Origin: Motiliproteus sp963974645
GTDB taxonomy: Bacteria; Pseudomonadota; Gammaproteobacteria; Pseudomonadales; Balneatricaceae
DNA: 35,121 nt
Reading direction: 5' to 3'
Assembly: GCA_963974645.1 (NCBI GenBank)
Contig: CAXBEA010000034.1
Coordinates: 1-35,121, forward strand
Made by a program: the position numbers and the translations under genes. Shown piece after piece: positions 33,083-35,121 of the stretch (positions are counted from its first letter, which is position 1; each line of letters begins with the position of its first letter). Under the pieces are notes generated by a model. That model searched no databases and was not told the origin of the DNA. It was given only the letters and a program-made list of their open reading frames with translations.

Positions 33083-33580
33083 ATGTTTCGATATTCAGAA
33101 GAGCGGAAGAACGCCATCATGCAGAAGATGCTGTCACCGATTAACATGGCGGTATCTGAGCTGGCGCATGCAGAAGGACTCTCGACTAAAACCCTGTATC
33201 GTTGGCGCAAAGAAGCCAATTCAGGAAGTGTTTACGTGTCCAGAAAAGGATCATCATCTGAGCAGCTTTCAGCAGAAGCCAAGTTTGCCATCGTGGTTGA
33301 AACAGCGACGCTGTCGGAGCATGAACTAGGCCAGTACTGCCGTGAACGGGGTCTGTTTCCTGAGCAGATCAAGGCGTGGAAGCATGCGTTCATTCAAGGC
33401 GCCAAGCCCGATCCAACGCAGCTGAAGGCAGACAAGGAGGCGCTCAGTAAAGAACGCCAGCGCAGCAAAGACCTGGAGCGCGAGCTGCGTCGCAAAGATA
33501 AGGCGTTGGCTGAAACCGCGGCACTGCTGGTATTGAGAAAAAAAGCCCATGCGATTTGGGGGGACGAAGAGGACGACTGA
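33083..33580 (+). CDS. IS3-type transposase OrfA
   Basis: A 165-residue OrfA. The N-terminal HTH is RYSEERKNAIMQKMLSPIN with SELAHAEGLSTKTLYRWRKE. The C-terminal part is a Lys/Arg/Glu-rich coiled coil (LERELRRKDKALAETAALL). The ATG follows an AGAAGGG site; a TTG directly before it is also in frame. A run A7-G at 33538-33545 (A AAA AAA in the reading frame) sits where IS3 elements make the OrfAB fusion by -1 frameshifting, and the -1 frame is open into OrfB. The element is probably immobile because OrfB is split by the group II intron. Confidence 0.85.
   Translation: MFRYSEERKNAIMQKMLSPINMAVSELAHAEGLSTKTLYRWRKEANSGSVYVSRKGSSSEQLSAEAKFAIVVETATLSEHELGQYCRERGLFPEQIKAWKHAFIQGAKPDPTQLKADKEALSKERQRSKDLERELRRKDKALAETAALLVLRKKAHAIWGDEEDD
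33538..33545 (+). promoter_or_regulatory. Programmed -1 frameshift site (A7G)
   Basis: Seven A residues followed by G near the end of orfA, read AGA-AAA-AAA-GCC. A shift of -1 enters the orfB frame, which stays open past the orfA stop. This is the classic slippery sequence of the IS3 family. Confidence 0.7.
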
Positions 33581-34015
33581 TCAGCCCCCCAGATCGTCAA
33601 CATGCCATCGAACTGATCAACGAAGCAGTCTCGGCTGGTGCGCCAAAAGAGAAAGCCTGCCAAGCGCTGGAATTGACGATCCGGACCGTCCAGCGCTGGA
33701 CCGAAGGCGACGAATTAAAGGTGGATTGTCGCCCAACGGCGGCTAGACCGGAACCCGCCAATAAGCTCAGCGACGCGGAACGACAGGCGCTTCTTGATCT
33801 AAGCAATCAGGCTGAATACGCCAGCCTGCCACCAGGCCAGATCGTACCCAGGCTGGCCGACAAGGGGATCTACGTGGCGAGTGAGTCGACATTTTACCGC
33901 GTATTGAGCGCTAATAATCAGCTGCATCATCGTGGCCGCTCTCGCGCACCACGCAAGGTGGCGCGACCGACAACCTATACGGCCTCGGGGCCAAACCAGG
34001 TATGGTCTTGGGATA
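33556..34015 (+). pseudogene. IS3-type transposase OrfB, split by group II intron
   Basis: The frame holds the HTH region (HAIELINEAVSAGAPKEKA, LTIRTVQRW), then the linker SLPPGQIVPRLADKGIYVAS and GPNQVWSWD. The last Asp is the first residue of the DDE catalytic triad. Immediately after GAT-A the IS reading frame is lost and the group II intron starts with GTGTG. The remaining catalytic part should lie beyond the intron, outside the window. No ATG is present; translation would come from frameshifting out of orfA. Confidence 0.85.
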
Positions 34016-35121
34016 GTGTGCCGTAGAGGCGCCAGTAAGCATCTGCATGGATGCAGATATTCACTGAGCCATAAGCTCAGCAAGAGATGGTGGTAGGCCC
34101 ACCGGAGTCGGCTGTCGGAAGCGGGCTCCAAACCGGCCCAAGCTGCATGCATTAAGAGTGTGTGTGGTGAGCGTTGGGTGAAAAGGCCGCATAAATGCGG
34201 TCAGGTGAGATATTGAGAGGCGAGTAAAACCGAACCCATGTTGACGTGTCGAGATCCATACATGACATCAAAATCGAGGGCGTGTCCCATCCTCGAGATC
34301 AGTTTGCGGGTGTACTCCGAATGTTGCGCAGGCGGTGTCCGGCATAAAGTGGGCGCGACTCAATATCAGGCTCTTGTTGGGAACTGCGGGAACCAGTCAT
34401 CGTGATGTTCAAGGGAGAAAGCACAAGTGGCGACCACCACAAGGCTGAGAGTACCGATGCACGATACTGGGGCGGAGCTGCTCGTAGTAGTGATGAAGTG
34501 CCTGTAATGGGCATGGAGCGAAGGGGCAGCATCAAGCAGCCTGAATGTCAGTCCCAACTGCGTCAGCAGGAGGAGGGCCGGTATCAGGCAAAACCATTCG
34601 AGATCGACAAGAGGTTATTTGTTGAAGCATACAACCGTGTTAAGGCGAACGCAGGGGCTGCAGGTATAGACCAGCAATCCCTGGATGATTTTGACCGTAA
34701 TCGAAAGAACAATCTGTATAAACTCTGGAACCGAATGTCATCGGGTAGTTACATGCCCCCATCCGTTCGAGCTGTCTCCATACCCAAGAAATCGGGAGGA
34801 GTACGGATACTGGGCATACCAACCGTGGCGGATCGAATAGCCCAGATGGTCGTCAAGCTCCAGTTCGAACCCAATGTAGAGCCTCATTTTCTCCCTGACT
34901 CTTATGGTTATCGGCCGGGTAAATCGGCACTTGACGCTATCGGGATCACGCGAGAGCGATGCTGGCGACAAGCATGGGTACTGGAATTTGATATCCGAGG
35001 ACTATTCGATAACATCCCGCATGACCTATTGCTGCGTGCAGTCGACAAGCACTCCCGTAACCCATGGGTACGGCAGTATATTCGTCGATGGCTAACAGCG
35101 CCGATGGTGATGGAAGACGGG
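34016..35121 (+). mobile_element. Group II intron (5' part, runs off window)
   Basis: The element begins with GTGTG, the conserved 5' end of bacterial group II introns, directly after the interrupted transposase codon. About 390 bp of structured, non-coding leader (domains I-III and part of IV) precede the reverse transcriptase ORF. The 3' end with domains V and VI is not in the window. Confidence 0.88.
34405..35121 (+). CDS. ltrA: Group II intron reverse transcriptase/maturase (partial)
   Basis: The first 239 residues of an intron-encoded protein, open to the window edge. RT landmarks are GAAGIDQQSLDDF (RT-0/1 region), MPPSVRAVSIPKKSGGVRIL (RT-1/2), GIPTVADRIAQMVVKLQFEP, HFLPDSYGYRPGKSALDAI (RT-2a/3), and motif A EFDIRGLFDNIPHDLL with the first catalytic Asp. 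The YxDD box, domain X and any endonuclease domain would lie downstream. It assists splicing and reverse splicing of the intron. A GTG one codon upstream is an alternative start. Confidence 0.92.
   Translation, partial: MFKGESTSGDHHKAESTDARYWGGAARSSDEVPVMGMERRGSIKQPECQSQLRQQEEGRYQAKPFEIDKRLFVEAYNRVKANAGAAGIDQQSLDDFDRNRKNNLYKLWNRMSSGSYMPPSVRAVSIPKKSGGVRILGIPTVADRIAQMVVKLQFEPNVEPHFLPDSYGYRPGKSALDAIGITRERCWRQAWVLEFDIRGLFDNIPHDLLLRAVDKHSRNPWVRQYIRRWLTAPMVMEDG

Overview
The window looks like an accessory-rich stretch of a gammaproteobacterial chromosome, probably from a marine or brackish, facultatively respiring heterotroph of the Oceanospirillales type. This is inferred from gene content: a TRAP transporter, a homogentisate-type aromatic pathway, an acrylate/3-hydroxypropionate cluster of the kind known from Halomonas and Marinomonas, a tungsten enzyme and an NO/O2-type hemerythrin cluster. 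No rRNA, tRNA or CRISPR array was seen.

Region 1 (1-11052) is an aromatic-acid module. On the minus strand are maleylacetoacetate isomerase, a MarR regulator, a bacteriohemerythrin, a complete DctP/Q/M TRAP importer and an IclR regulator. Divergently on the plus strand are an MBL-fold protein, an FAD aromatic hydroxylase, a DUF2783 protein and fumarylacetoacetase. Together these import an aromatic acid, hydroxylate it and process the ring-cleavage product. The ring-cleaving homogentisate dioxygenase is not in the window. A shared motif TTACG-N5-CGTAA (two exact and two one-mismatch copies) in the iclR/MBL and TRAP control regions is a candidate operator for the IclR protein.

Region 2 (11095-16946) holds a persulfide dioxygenase-rhodanese fusion, a secreted DUF5602-like protein, a graveyard of abutting gene fragments (phosphoesterase, DUF1127, c-type heme protein), an NIT-domain chemoreceptor and a PAS/GGDEF fragment.

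Region 3 (16947-25438) is a tungsten-linked module. An ADP-forming acyl-CoA synthetase-like protein is divergent from an aldehyde oxidoreductase whose C-terminus is a MoaD-like domain ending in Gly-Gly, followed by the TupB permease and TupC ATPase without TupA. The tupB/tupC junction carries an 83/89-bp duplication that creates a 29-codon ORF overlapping both genes. An FNR/Dnr-like box then precedes a tightly overlapping hemerythrin / DUF2249 / multi-heme-type membrane protein operon.

Region 4 (25439-32250) starts with an IS1380-type transposase remnant and an IclR regulator, then acuN-acuK-dddB-dddC-like genes. Their combined chemistry is acrylate to acryloyl-CoA to 3-hydroxypropionate to malonate semialdehyde to acetyl-CoA.

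Region 5 (32251-35121) is a nest of insertions: a truncated SDR gene, an IS3-type element with a likely -1 frameshift site, and a group II intron that splits the transposase at its first catalytic Asp and runs off the window.

A recurring oddity is short tandem duplication at gene ends and starts (86-bp, 50-bp, 45-bp, 83/89-bp and 12-bp periods).
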